A stretch of 64,000 nucleotides of DNA, from the NCBI GenBank assembly GCA_028692105.1, contig JAQUYC010000004.1:23454-87453 (forward strand), written 5' to 3'. Below, piece after piece: positions 9,805 through 17,710 of this stretch (its first letter is position 1; each line of letters opens with the position of its first letter). This DNA is from Eubacteriales bacterium. Its GTDB lineage: Bacteria; Bacillota; Clostridia; Peptostreptococcales; Anaerovoracaceae. The translations under genes and the position numbers were made by a program. The notes beneath the pieces are model-generated. The model had not been told where the DNA came from. It saw only the letters and a program-made list of their open reading frames with translations, and did no database searches.

Positions 9805-10152
9805 ATGGAAAAAATGAAAGAATTGTACCAAAAGGTAGCAAATGACAGCGAACTTCAGGCAAAATTTGCAGAGATAATGAAGGATGCGGAAAAAGCGGGA
9901 GTTGAGGCAGCGAAGGAAAAGCTCACGGCGTTTGCAAAGGAGTCCGGGTTTGAGGTAAGTATTGACGATATGAAGGAATTTTTCGCAGCTCTTTCTCTAA
10001 AAAAGGAAGGGACCCTTTCAGATGTGGAGTTGGATATGGTTGCAGGCGGTAAGGGGGGCAACCCTCCAATGCTCAGTGGGCGCACTGACGAATATTTAAT
10101 ACCATGCAAGATAACAAGTATACTAATTGTAAGCCGACCTTATGGATGCTAA
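9805..10152 (+). CDS. Nif11-type lanthipeptide precursor B
   Basis: A 115-residue precursor with an 82-residue leader nearly parallel to precursor A, ending 'LSDVELDMVAGG'. The 33-residue core (residues 83-115) also begins with Lys but is otherwise different. It has Ser/Thr at core positions 9, 12, 22, 23, 28 and Cys at 19 and 33 (the last residue), with Arg and Asp/Glu in the middle. It lies 73 nt downstream of lanM, in an AT-rich gap that could hold its own promoter, and GGAGAG lies about 11 nt before the ATG. LanM probably modifies both precursors and the C39 exporter cleaves them. Confidence 0.9.
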   Translation: MEKMKELYQKVANDSELQAKFAEIMKDAEKAGVEAAKEKLTAFAKESGFEVSIDDMKEFFAALSLKKEGTLSDVELDMVAGGKGGNPPMLSGRTDEYLIPCKITSILIVSRPYGC

Positions 10153-10225
10153 AGTTAAGGAATTCATCCAAAGAAAGATTTTAATAAGCCTGGACACTTG
10201 CATACAATAAAGAAAGCAGATCAGA

Positions 10226-11146
10226 ATGGATAAGAGTGAGCGATTCGTGCTGGACACAGTGGAGTCATATAAATATTTACCTCTCCTTTTTCAAGCCTAC
10301 AAACCATACCTGCTCAATTGCGAAAGGGAGAATATCATAGCCGTGGGAGCAAAGGATGCGGAAGGCAAGCCCTGCGGGCTGATCTTGGCGGCGACTTCAT
10401 ATGATGAAAATGGAGTTATTAATAATTCCTGGATACTATTAAGCGTTTTTGTAAGCGTAAAGCAAAGGAGAAAGGGAATTGGACGGAGCCTTTGGGAACA
10501 GCTAAGAAACATATTGCAGAAAAAAGGCTGTCGAGAGCTTAAAGCTCAGTCGGTTCTCACAGAGGCTATCTCGGAGGTGGTATGCGGCTATCTCGTTGCA
10601 ATGGGGTTTTTAGTCCCGAAACGTATTGCAAAAATATTCAGCTTTGATGATGTAAGTATATGGAGAAGTCCTTTCGTTTCCGGCTCATTTGCCAATGCAT
10701 TTCAACCGGATGAAAGCTTCCGTTATTTATCCTTTGATGAGTTGACGGAAGAGCAGATCATGGAACTGGAAAACAATGAAGGGGATTGGTATCCCGGATT
10801 GGTCAATCCTTTAATCGGTAAAGATAAGATAAACAAAAGATGCACGGTCTTTGCGCTGGACAACAGCAATAACAGGATTGCAGGCTGGATCACTGCCATC
10901 GATGTGAATGAAAACAAGAGGATTCTATACCGTACCTTCTTTACGAGGGAGGAATACAGGGATACGCTTGTGGGATTTTTTATCTTCACACAGGCGATCA
11001 AAAATCATCTGCTCGCATATCCTCACCGGGGAGGACTGTCATCCATTCCGACAGACAATGAGAAAGCAATGCGCTTCAGTGCTTTATTTTTTCGAGATGC
11101 ATATGACCATATCAGTTATGAAATTGCGAGCAGTTATTATTTTTGA
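10226..11146 (+). CDS. GNAT-superfamily acyltransferase, two-lobed, RiPP-associated
   Basis: 306 residues, about twice a single GNAT domain. The N-terminal half carries the acyl-CoA/ACP pyrophosphate-binding motif A 'VSVKQRRKGIGRSLW' (about residues 77-92). The C-terminal half (about residues 165-306) looks like a second, degenerate GNAT fold with 'GWITAIDVNENKRILYRTFFT' and no clear motif A. GNAT enzymes are known RiPP maturases: they acetylate N-termini or attach fatty acyl groups to Lys/Orn or to the N-terminus (selidamides, goadvionins). Both cores here begin with Lys, and a fatty-acid cassette lies downstream. The donor and target are inferred. The SD is weak. Confidence 0.8.
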   Translation: MDKSERFVLDTVESYKYLPLLFQAYKPYLLNCERENIIAVGAKDAEGKPCGLILAATSYDENGVINNSWILLSVFVSVKQRRKGIGRSLWEQLRNILQKKGCRELKAQSVLTEAISEVVCGYLVAMGFLVPKRIAKIFSFDDVSIWRSPFVSGSFANAFQPDESFRYLSFDELTEEQIMELENNEGDWYPGLVNPLIGKDKINKRCTVFALDNSNNRIAGWITAIDVNENKRILYRTFFTREEYRDTLVGFFIFTQAIKNHLLAYPHRGGLSSIPTDNEKAMRFSALFFRDAYDHISYEIASSYYF

Positions 11147-11220
11147 TCAGATTGGCAGGAACCTATTCGTAGCGCGACGGTTGACGGTGGGAGCTTTTGA
11201 TGACAGAAGGAGCAGCAATA

Positions 11221-12063
11221 ATGGTGGAATCAAAAACAGATATTACAAAGGAGATTGAAGAAGAGGCGATATATTTTGAAGATGAGCCTTTCGTTTCGGC
11301 ATGGAAACAGGTGGGGGAAGGGCATTATCCGCTATTTGCAAATGTCAGCCTGAATAACTACAACAGTATGCATACGCAGTTGTATCAGAGCTTCGGCGGG
11401 AAAATTCCGATCATGTATATGAAGGATAGGGATGAATTTGAAAAGCTAATCTGCGAGATCTTGTACAAAGGAGTGAAACGTGAAATTCCAGCATCTATGG
11501 GAGCACTGACCATCAAAGGCTGGAAAGATATCTTCGGACAAAGCCACAGGGCAATTTTGCTGAGCGACGGCTACTACAGTGCGGTTTTGCCGGAGGAGAT
11601 CGATATTGATCCTGAGGACTGGAAACAAAAGTCTCTGATCTTGAGAAGGGCTCACGAATGTACCCACTATTATACGCTGCGGGCTTACGGGTTTATGAAC
11701 AATGCGCTTAAAGATGAATTGATTGCCGATACTATGGGGTTGATCGAGTCCTTTGGCGAATATCGGCACGATTTATTTTTACGGTTTATGGGCTTGGAGA
11801 ATTATCCGGAATACCGGTGGGGTGGCAGACTGCAGAACTACCGGCCACGCGACAGAGTGATGACGGAAAATGAGTTTATCTTGTTACAGCAGGCAGCATA
11901 TGATATTTCCCGGGAATTACAGGAACATATTGAAAAGAATCCTCAATACTTGAAAGATCAGACAGGAAAGCTTAAGCTGCTGAGGAAACTCGCGGGAATC
12001 GATAGTAAGTCTTTTGAAAGTCGATTTAAACAAAGGAGCAGGAATGGCAGATTATTTGATTAA
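11221..12063 (+). CDS. Unrecognised protein with HExxH putative zinc-metalloprotease motif
   Basis: About 280 residues, not a family I can name. The notable segment is 'RRAHECTHYYTLRAYG' (HECTH codons 11653-11667), followed by 'ALKDELIADTMGL', whose Glu could be the third zinc ligand as in gluzincin-type peptidases. There is no signal peptide or membrane segment, so it should be cytosolic. The C-terminus is charged and helical. I chose ATG 11221 because AAGGAG lies 8 nt upstream; ATG 11200 (with GGTGGGAG) is also possible. It is the last gene of the plus-strand RiPP set, 74 nt after the GNAT. It could trim leader or core, or be an immunity or quality-control factor. The function is unproven. 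Confidence 0.6.
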   Translation: MVESKTDITKEIEEEAIYFEDEPFVSAWKQVGEGHYPLFANVSLNNYNSMHTQLYQSFGGKIPIMYMKDRDEFEKLICEILYKGVKREIPASMGALTIKGWKDIFGQSHRAILLSDGYYSAVLPEEIDIDPEDWKQKSLILRRAHECTHYYTLRAYGFMNNALKDELIADTMGLIESFGEYRHDLFLRFMGLENYPEYRWGGRLQNYRPRDRVMTENEFILLQQAAYDISRELQEHIEKNPQYLKDQTGKLKLLRKLAGIDSKSFESRFKQRSRNGRLFD

Positions 12064-12139
12064 GATATAAATTACAAGGACCCGTCGTTTAAGGAAAACA
12101 TTTTTGACACTATTGACACAGCTTCTTTAATCCTGGCCG

Positions 12140-12598
12140 TTATATAAACGCCACGGTCATTTCCTCGGATACGGCAATGGTTTCACCTATAGTGATAATC
12201 GCCTCAGCTGCGGCGACCAGACCGGTATCTTTAGTGATTGTTATATGAAGCTTTATATGATCCCCCGGCTTAACAGGCGATTGAAACCGTACGTCATTCA
12301 GACGGGCTATAACGGGGGTCTTGCCTTTACGCAGATTATGATAAATGCATTCAGGCATATTGCTGTTAAAACAGATAAGAACAGCACCCAACTGGGCCAG
12401 CATTTCACTCAGTATATTTCCGGGTACGATAGGATTGCCCGGATAGTGACCCTTCAAAAAAAACTCATCACCGGATACGGAATAGACGCTCTCCGCTTCC
12501 GTCAGCGATACTATCGTTACCTGATTTAGCAGGAGCATAGGCTCCCGGTGCGGGATCAGGTTATTTATTTCATCAATGTTTAATACGACCTTCTTCAT
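12140..12598 (-). CDS. fabZ: FabZ-type 3-hydroxyacyl-ACP dehydratase
   Basis: 152 residues with a single hotdog fold. The active site is typical of FabZ: 'IPHREPMLLL', then 'GHYPGNPIVPGNILSEMLAQ', which holds the catalytic His and Glu. It removes water from 3-hydroxyacyl-ACP to give trans-2-enoyl-ACP. I chose the internal ATG at 12598, preceded by AAAGGA about 7 nt upstream. The 33-codon in-frame extension upstream is translated repeat DNA. It is the last gene of a minus-strand set (ACP, FabG, KS, FabZ) that converges on the lanthipeptide genes with 76 nt between stops. No enoyl reductase accompanies it, so the chain could remain unsaturated. Confidence 0.9.
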   Translation of the reverse strand: MKKVVLNIDEINNLIPHREPMLLLNQVTIVSLTEAESVYSVSGDEFFLKGHYPGNPIVPGNILSEMLAQLGAVLICFNSNMPECIYHNLRKGKTPVIARLNDVRFQSPVKPGDHIKLHITITKDTGLVAAAEAIITIGETIAVSEEMTVAFI

Positions 12599-12616
12599 TA
12601 ATATTCCTTTATATAG

Positions 12617-12690
12617 TGCCGTGTGTGTTTTCACGGAACCCGCTCGCTCTTCAAATCTTTGGATTTTAGTAAGAGGTAAATTTTCGTCAA
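12617..12690. repeat. Half copy of palindromic element family P between KS and fabZ
   Basis: The sequence aligns with the left arm and centre of the element at 52334-52452: GCCG-(A)GTGT-TTCTC/TTCAC-CGGAA, then a TCAAAT...GGATT segment, then GAGGTAAATTTTCG against TTAGGTAAATTTTCG. The right arm is missing. It fills the 92-nt gap between the KS stop and the fabZ start and provides the spurious upstream extension of the fabZ frame. Its presence inside a putative operon shows that the element can be tolerated within transcripts. Confidence 0.5.
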
Positions 12691-14493
12691 TCAACATCTT
12701 GCTGTGAGTGCTACCACTGCACTGTCATCCTCCAAAGAACAAGCCCAGGCATATTTGCTGTCTTTGTTAACCTCCTCTAAGGCAGCAAGCAGCGCATCAA
12801 GGCCTGACAGCAATGGCCCGTCGGACAGGCAGATCACCTTATCTCTTAAACAAAGCCAGATCGAGGCCCTACTGGCAGGAGCATTCCCTACAGTATTCGG
12901 GAACATCATCGGACTGGTACCTAATGCACCCTTTTCAAGGGCGCTGTTCAGAAAATTGATGCTAGGCATCAATGCTGAAAGATTGCTGCCAGTGACAATC
13001 GCTGTGGATTCGGACGGCAGTGAAGAGGGTTCAATATTCCGGTCTTTCATCGCATCCCATATCGCGGCAGTCAGCAGCATAGCCTGTCGATCGACCATTC
13101 TTATATCAATATCCGGCAGGTTTTTAAGGAAATACTGATCTAAATCATCACATTCAAATTTATAAGTAAATAATATTCTTGCAAATTTTGTTTCTGATTC
13201 ACTATGTACCACTATTGAATCATTCTGGTATTTGTTTACTTTTGAAAGGGCTGTAAGCGATTTATTTGATGACCCTGATCGAGCAGACTCAGACTTGGAG
13301 AAAATTACACTTGAATTGTTTCCTCCAAATGCAAGCGCATTTGACATAACATGATTTAAAGGCGCCTTTCTGCTTTTATTCGGAACGCAGTCAATGGGAC
13401 ATTTTTCGTCCGGTGTAGTATAATTGGCAGTCGGCAGGATCTCCTGGTTTTTAATCATAAGGCAGCATGCAGCCGCTTCAATTGCGCTCGCAGCTCCCAT
13501 GGTATGGCCTATCATGGATTTTATAGAACTCATCGGAGGTAATTTTTTTTCGAAAACATCGATAAGTGCTTTGGATTCCGCAGCGTCATTGGCAGCAGTT
13601 CCGGTTCCATGGGCTGAAACATAATCAATATCATCGCCTATAAGCGATGCACTATTTAGTGCCCGGCGCATAGCCTGTATGGCGCCTCTCCCACCGGGAC
13701 TCGGTGACGTGATGTGATATGCATCCACCCCCAGCCCATAACCGGATATTTTTGCATAAATCTGTGCGTTCCTTTGAAGCGCATGCTCCTTATCCTCTAA
13801 AATCAGAAAAGCGGAACCCTCTGCAACTACAATACCTTTTCGATTCTTATCAAAAGGCCTGCATAAGTCAGGGGTTACCGAGAGAAGACGATTGAAGCCG
13901 ACAATTGCAAGATAGGAAAGAGCATCCACACCTCCGACTATAGCAATGCTGCTTCTGCCTGATTTCACCTCATCGAAGCCATTGCCGATAGCATAGTTTC
14001 CTGCAGCGCAGGCATTCATATACAGTCTCATTGTTGGATTTGAGAGTTGAAAGTGGTTTTTCAGCGAATCAATAATATGGACAGGTGTATATTTCGCCAG
14101 TATGGCAGGATCAGTTTTCTCTAAATCGGCAGGATTCTGTATCAATAGAGTGTCTTCAATTCCCATGGTGCTCCCTGCTGCGATATGGACTTTTGATGCG
14201 GATAAGTCAGCTATTGAAAGGCGGCTGTCATTAAGAGCAAGATCCGCAGCCATGCAGGCCAGCAGTTGAGTACGAGACAGATTTTCTGATTGATAGGAAC
14301 TGCAAAGTGCCTGAAAAGCTTCCGTGTTAACAATTTCAGCGGAAACAGGGCAACGTATGCCCTTGTGATCAAATGCTCTGAGAGCTCCGGTAAATACTAT
14401 CCCTTGCTTTGTATTCTGCCAGAATTCTTCTTTTCCCAGGCTTCCAGGAGCGATGATTCCAAGCCCGGTAACGACTACATTTTTATATTCCAT
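12691..14493 (-). CDS. Beta-ketoacyl-ACP synthase fused to a second ketosynthase-like (chain-length-factor-type) domain
   Basis: 600 residues from ATG 14493, which has GGAG 9 nt upstream. Residues 1-410 are a complete FabF-type ketosynthase: nucleophile 'MNACAAGNYAIG', 'SAHGTGTAANDAAE', 'SIKSMIGHTMGAASAIEA', and 'NALAFGGNNSSVIFS' near the end. After a low-complexity Ser-rich linker (about 415-450), residues 450-600 resemble the N-terminal half of a ketosynthase of the Ketoacyl-synt_2 type. They show 'TAIVTGSNLSALMPSINFL', 'GTSPMMFPNTVGNAPASRAS' and 'LSDGPLLSGLDALLAALEEV', with no active-site Cys. KS/CLF pairs usually occupy two genes, so a fused form is unusual. With FabG, FabZ and ACP it could build a polyene-like acyl chain. 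Confidence 0.85.
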   Translation of the reverse strand: MEYKNVVVTGLGIIAPGSLGKEEFWQNTKQGIVFTGALRAFDHKGIRCPVSAEIVNTEAFQALCSSYQSENLSRTQLLACMAADLALNDSRLSIADLSASKVHIAAGSTMGIEDTLLIQNPADLEKTDPAILAKYTPVHIIDSLKNHFQLSNPTMRLYMNACAAGNYAIGNGFDEVKSGRSSIAIVGGVDALSYLAIVGFNRLLSVTPDLCRPFDKNRKGIVVAEGSAFLILEDKEHALQRNAQIYAKISGYGLGVDAYHITSPSPGGRGAIQAMRRALNSASLIGDDIDYVSAHGTGTAANDAAESKALIDVFEKKLPPMSSIKSMIGHTMGAASAIEAAACCLMIKNQEILPTANYTTPDEKCPIDCVPNKSRKAPLNHVMSNALAFGGNNSSVIFSKSESARSGSSNKSLTALSKVNKYQNDSIVVHSESETKFARILFTYKFECDDLDQYFLKNLPDIDIRMVDRQAMLLTAAIWDAMKDRNIEPSSLPSESTAIVTGSNLSALMPSINFLNSALEKGALGTSPMMFPNTVGNAPASRASIWLCLRDKVICLSDGPLLSGLDALLAALEEVNKDSKYAWACSLEDDSAVVALTARC

Positions 14494-14521
14494 ATTGTAT
14501 TTCTCCATATAACATTCTATC

Positions 14522-14537
14522 CGGCTCTTAAGAGCCG
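14522..14537. repeat. Perfect 16-bp palindrome upstream of KS gene
   Basis: CGGCTCTTAAGAGCCG is its own reverse complement. It lies 29-44 nt upstream of the KS start on the minus strand and adjoins the hairpin repeat at 14549. It could be an operator or a hairpin base. No known binding site is recognised. Confidence 0.45.
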
Positions 14538-14548
14538 CTGATAGAATT

Positions 14549-14687
14549 GCAGTAGAAATCTACAAGTAAAACTTGTGATTTCTTTGCATAAGTTCGCCAT
14601 CAATTTGTTTCACAAATTGGGCGAGCTAGTATATGCTGAAAAATCACATCGATTCGTAAATTTTTATCGTATACTGCATTCTACTGC
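14549..14687. repeat. Hairpin-rich repeat element family H, copy 1 (full, 139 bp)
   Basis: Bounded by 9-bp inverted ends GCAGTAGAA (14549-14557) and TTCTACTGC (14679-14687). It contains two inner hairpins: ACAAG/CTTGT (14562-14576) and CAATTTGT/ACAAATTG (14601-14619), the latter inside a larger TCGCC/GGCGA pairing. The left 80 bp match 57471-57550 in reverse orientation at about nine of ten positions. It lies between fabG and the KS gene of the acyl cassette and carries no reading frame. It looks like a small non-autonomous mobile element or a structured RNA. Confidence 0.6.
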
Positions 14688-14691
14688 TTAA

Positions 14692-15426
14692 TTAGAGACT
14701 GCCAAGACCACCGTCCAAAACGATTGTTGATCCTGTTAAATATAACGGGCTATCCAAAGCTAAATAGGTGACCACATTTGACACCTCATGAACGGAACAC
14801 AGCCTTTTCATTGGTATATCCCGTACCATTTCATCAAAAGCCTCAGGGGAAATGGCTTCCGTCATGGCAGTCTGAACGCCGCCGGGTGCCACTGCATTTA
14901 CTGCAATTCCCAGAGGAGAAGCCTCGCGGGCAAGTGCCTTTGTAAAACCGATCACTGCCGCCTTCGTGGCGGAATAATTACATTGTCCTTTAATACCGCT
15001 GATGCCGCTGATGGAAGCAAGATTTATAATTCGGCCTTTTTTTGCCCTCATCATGTGAAAAACAACAGTCTGTGTAATGTTAAAAAGTCCGTTTAAATTG
15101 GTGTCAATGACCTGACTCCACTGTTCCTCTCGCATGCTGAACAGAAGGCTGTCCTGTGTGATCCCTGCATTGTTGACCAGTATATCGGGAGCTCCATGCT
15201 TCTTATAAAAATCATTAACTAAGTTTTGACATGCATCTTTATCCGTAATATCAAGCTGTATCGCAAGAGTATTTAGCCCCTGACCATTAAGCTCATCCTG
15301 TAATATTTTTGCTTCATCTTCACCGCTTTTATATGTAAAGAATGTGAACACACCTCTTGCGGCCAGGTCCCTGACGATTGCACTTCCTATTCCCCTGCTG
15401 CCGCCGGTTATAATAGCAGTTTTCAT
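14692..15426 (-). CDS. fabG: 3-oxoacyl-ACP reductase, FabG-type short-chain dehydrogenase
   Basis: 244 residues, usual for FabG. It has the NADP-binding 'TGGSRGIGSAI', 'VNNAGIT', the catalytic Ser in 'NLASISGISG' and 'YSATKAAV' with Tyr and Lys, and ends in the canonical 'GSTIVLDGGLGSL'. It reduces 3-oxoacyl-ACP to 3-hydroxyacyl-ACP using NADPH. AAGGAGTT lies 8 nt before the ATG. It starts 18 nt after the ACP stop, so the two share a transcript. The next gene in the cassette (KS) is 198 nt away, separated by repeat element H. It could equally take part in general fatty acid synthesis, but no other fab genes are present. Confidence 0.9.
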   Translation of the reverse strand: MKTAIITGGSRGIGSAIVRDLAARGVFTFFTYKSGEDEAKILQDELNGQGLNTLAIQLDITDKDACQNLVNDFYKKHGAPDILVNNAGITQDSLLFSMREEQWSQVIDTNLNGLFNITQTVVFHMMRAKKGRIINLASISGISGIKGQCNYSATKAAVIGFTKALAREASPLGIAVNAVAPGGVQTAMTEAISPEAFDEMVRDIPMKRLCSVHEVSNVVTYLALDSPLYLTGSTIVLDGGLGSL

Positions 15427-15444
15427 TTTTTGCCAACTCCTTGC

Positions 15445-15696
15445 TTATTTCCGGTATTCAATAATAGTGTCTACTATCTTGTTGATCGTTTTCATGTTCT
15501 GCAGCTCTTCAGTCGGAATCATAACACCAAAATTAGATTCAATCATCGCGTACATTTCCAGCATATATAAAGAATCAATCCCTAATCCCTTGCTTATCAG
15601 CATATCCCCGTCAATGTTACATTCCTTTTTGGTTAATCGGGTGAATTCATTACGAACCATCTTTTCAATTTCGTTTCTGCTTAGATCATACGACAT
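15445..15696 (-). CDS. Acyl carrier protein
   Basis: 83 residues with the phosphopantetheine site in 'GLGIDSLYMLEMY' (Ser of DSL) and an acidic helix-II region typical of ACPs. It would carry the growing acyl chain through the KS, FabG and FabZ of the same cassette. I chose the internal ATG at 15696, with AAAGGAG 7 nt upstream. It is the first gene of the minus-strand operon and faces the symporter operon across a divergent AT-rich promoter region of about 225 nt. No phosphopantetheinyl transferase or acyltransferase gene is visible here, so the cassette must borrow them. Confidence 0.9.
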   Translation of the reverse strand: MSYDLSRNEIEKMVRNEFTRLTKKECNIDGDMLISKGLGIDSLYMLEMYAMIESNFGVMIPTEELQNMKTINKIVDTIIEYRK

Positions 15697-15923
15697 TATA
15701 TTACTCCTTTTTCCGATTTTAATAAAACACAACACTACTGATATATCACTATCTTACTTACAATTCATTTTACTATATTCTATATACGAAAACCAATTAA
15801 AATAATTACAAGTGAAATAACATAATCATAAATTTGGCAGGTTTTCATAGTTTGCATATTTTATAAAAAGTCGGAAAAACTTTATATTAAGAAAATAATA
15901 GATTTTCTGAAAGGAGAATTAGA

Positions 15924-16217
15924 ATGAAAAGTCGTATTCCTACAATTATAATTACTTTTTTTATTCCGATGATCGCCATCATCTTATGCTTTCCTTTTTA
16001 TAATCGAATAGAGCCATTCATATTAGGTTTTTCCTTTAATTATTTCTGGATATTCTCATGGCTGTTCTTAACATCACTTTGCATATTTATCGGTTATAGA
16101 TTGGACCCGTACAATGATCCGAATATGACTGATGCTGCTTCAAAAAATCTGGAAGATGCAAAAGCGTATGTCACAAAAGTGGATTCAAACAACAAAACAA
16201 AAGGAGGTGGCAGATAA
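15924..16217 (+). CDS. Small DUF3311-type membrane protein partnering a sodium-solute symporter
   Basis: 97 residues with two hydrophobic segments (about 6-24 and 36-58) and a charged tail. Small proteins of this kind are encoded just upstream of SSS-family symporters and are thought to assist them. The stop codon overlaps the start of the symporter by one nucleotide (TAATG), so translation is coupled. AAAGGAG lies 7 nt before the ATG. The molecular role is not known. Confidence 0.75.
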   Translation: MKSRIPTIIITFFIPMIAIILCFPFYNRIEPFILGFSFNYFWIFSWLFLTSLCIFIGYRLDPYNDPNMTDAASKNLEDAKAYVTKVDSNNKTKGGGR

Positions 16218-17677
16218 TGGCACTGACTATTTTTATATTAATATTGGTATTATCAGTAGTAATTGCTATTTTATCAAAAAGAGGCGCAATCGGCTCAAGC
16301 ATGGATGACGTTATGACAGCAAGTGGATCGTTTGGTGCATTTTTGATTTTCTTTGTATCTGTTGGGGAAATCTATAGTATAGGAACCATGATAGGAACTC
16401 CCGGGGCCATCTTTGCTAATGGTGCCACATATGGCTCATGGTTTGTCTGTTATATTTTATTGGCTTATGTTATAGGATATTTCCTGAATCCTTGTATCTG
16501 GCGTATGGGACAGCTGGCAAAGGCAATATCTATAGGAGATGTAATAGGGTGGAGATATAACAGCAAAGGAATGCAGGTACTTGTAGCATTTGTAGCGATC
16601 GGGTTTTTAACACCCTGGATACAGAACCAATATGCAGGTATGGCGATATTGTTTGAATATCTGAATATCGGAGTTTCATTCTTCACAGCGGTTATAATCT
16701 CTTCATTACTTGCTTTTATATACATTGCGATTGCAGGGATCAGGGCACCGGCATGGGTAAGTGTACTGAAAGACTTTCTGCTGATCTTATCGATAGTTAT
16801 TGTAGGTATTGCGGCGGCAGTCAATATGGATGGCGGAGTAGAGGGAATATTTAGGACCGTTGCAGAAACAAAACCCGAAATGCTTGTTGTACCGACCGAA
16901 CCGATAACCAAAAATGTAACATTCCTGATGTCGACAATCTTATTTCAAATGCTAGGGTTTTATATGCTGCCGATATCCTTTCAGGCCTTACTGACCAGCA
17001 AAAATGAGCACAATCTGAGGAGGAATGCAATCTTTATGCCTCTCTATATGATCATGTTCCCATTCCTGATTGTGGCAGCGTACTATGCAGTTGCAACAAT
17101 TCCGGATCTTCCTAATAAGGATTTCGCTTTACTTGCTGTTGCAGTTCAGACTCTGCCGGATTGGGTGATAGGAGTAATCGCCGGAGGCGGTGCACTGACA
17201 GCTATATTGGTAATGTCTATATCTGCACTTTGTGTGGGTGGTTTGTTTTCGAAAAACATTTTGGGAGTAATCAAACCGGACATGAAAGAAAAGAGTATGA
17301 CGAACTGGACAAGGGTCGCAACGGCGGCATTTTTAATATTTGGTATGTTGACTGCACTATATTTCCCATCGCTGATGGCAAATGTAATCACCTTAGCTTA
17401 TGGAGGATTAACACAGACATTCATAGCAGTCATATTCGGGTTTATTTGGAAGAGGGCAACAAAGTGGGGTGTAGGTGCAGGCATTATTGCAGGAGTCGCA
17501 ACCCTTGCATGGGTCAATATGATGGAAGTACTCCCGTATGGTATCAACGCCGGCTTCTGGGCATTGCTTACAAATCTTATTGTTGCAATTATAGTCAGCC
17601 TGATAACAAAACCCGATGAAACAGCCGTTAAGCATTATGAAGCCTATAAGCTTGCAAAGCCAACAAGAATTAATTAA
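16217..17677 (+). CDS. Sodium:solute symporter (SSS family)
   Basis: 486 residues, about 13 predicted membrane segments and a short hydrophilic C-terminus, as in SSS transporters. Characteristic stretches are 'SGSFGAFLIFFVSVGEIYS' near the N-terminus and the polar 'VIGVIAGGGALTAILVMSIS' in a later helix. It should use a sodium gradient to import a small organic solute. AAAGGAGG lies just upstream, inside the preceding gene. The amidohydrolase next to it suggests that the substrate is an N-carbamoyl amino acid, ureido compound or similar amide. The exact substrate cannot be read from the sequence. Confidence 0.85.
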   Translation: MALTIFILILVLSVVIAILSKRGAIGSSMDDVMTASGSFGAFLIFFVSVGEIYSIGTMIGTPGAIFANGATYGSWFVCYILLAYVIGYFLNPCIWRMGQLAKAISIGDVIGWRYNSKGMQVLVAFVAIGFLTPWIQNQYAGMAILFEYLNIGVSFFTAVIISSLLAFIYIAIAGIRAPAWVSVLKDFLLILSIVIVGIAAAVNMDGGVEGIFRTVAETKPEMLVVPTEPITKNVTFLMSTILFQMLGFYMLPISFQALLTSKNEHNLRRNAIFMPLYMIMFPFLIVAAYYAVATIPDLPNKDFALLAVAVQTLPDWVIGVIAGGGALTAILVMSISALCVGGLFSKNILGVIKPDMKEKSMTNWTRVATAAFLIFGMLTALYFPSLMANVITLAYGGLTQTFIAVIFGFIWKRATKWGVGAGIIAGVATLAWVNMMEVLPYGINAGFWALLTNLIVAIIVSLITKPDETAVKHYEAYKLAKPTRIN

Positions 17678-17710
17678 TAAAGTAATGGGACGATGAAGGA
17701 GTATAAGAGT

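Noticed and set aside
12599..12697. 33-codon N-terminal extension of FabZ
   Set aside because: It is translated repeat family P and lies upstream of a good ribosome binding site at the internal ATG; FabZ proteins start at the chosen site.
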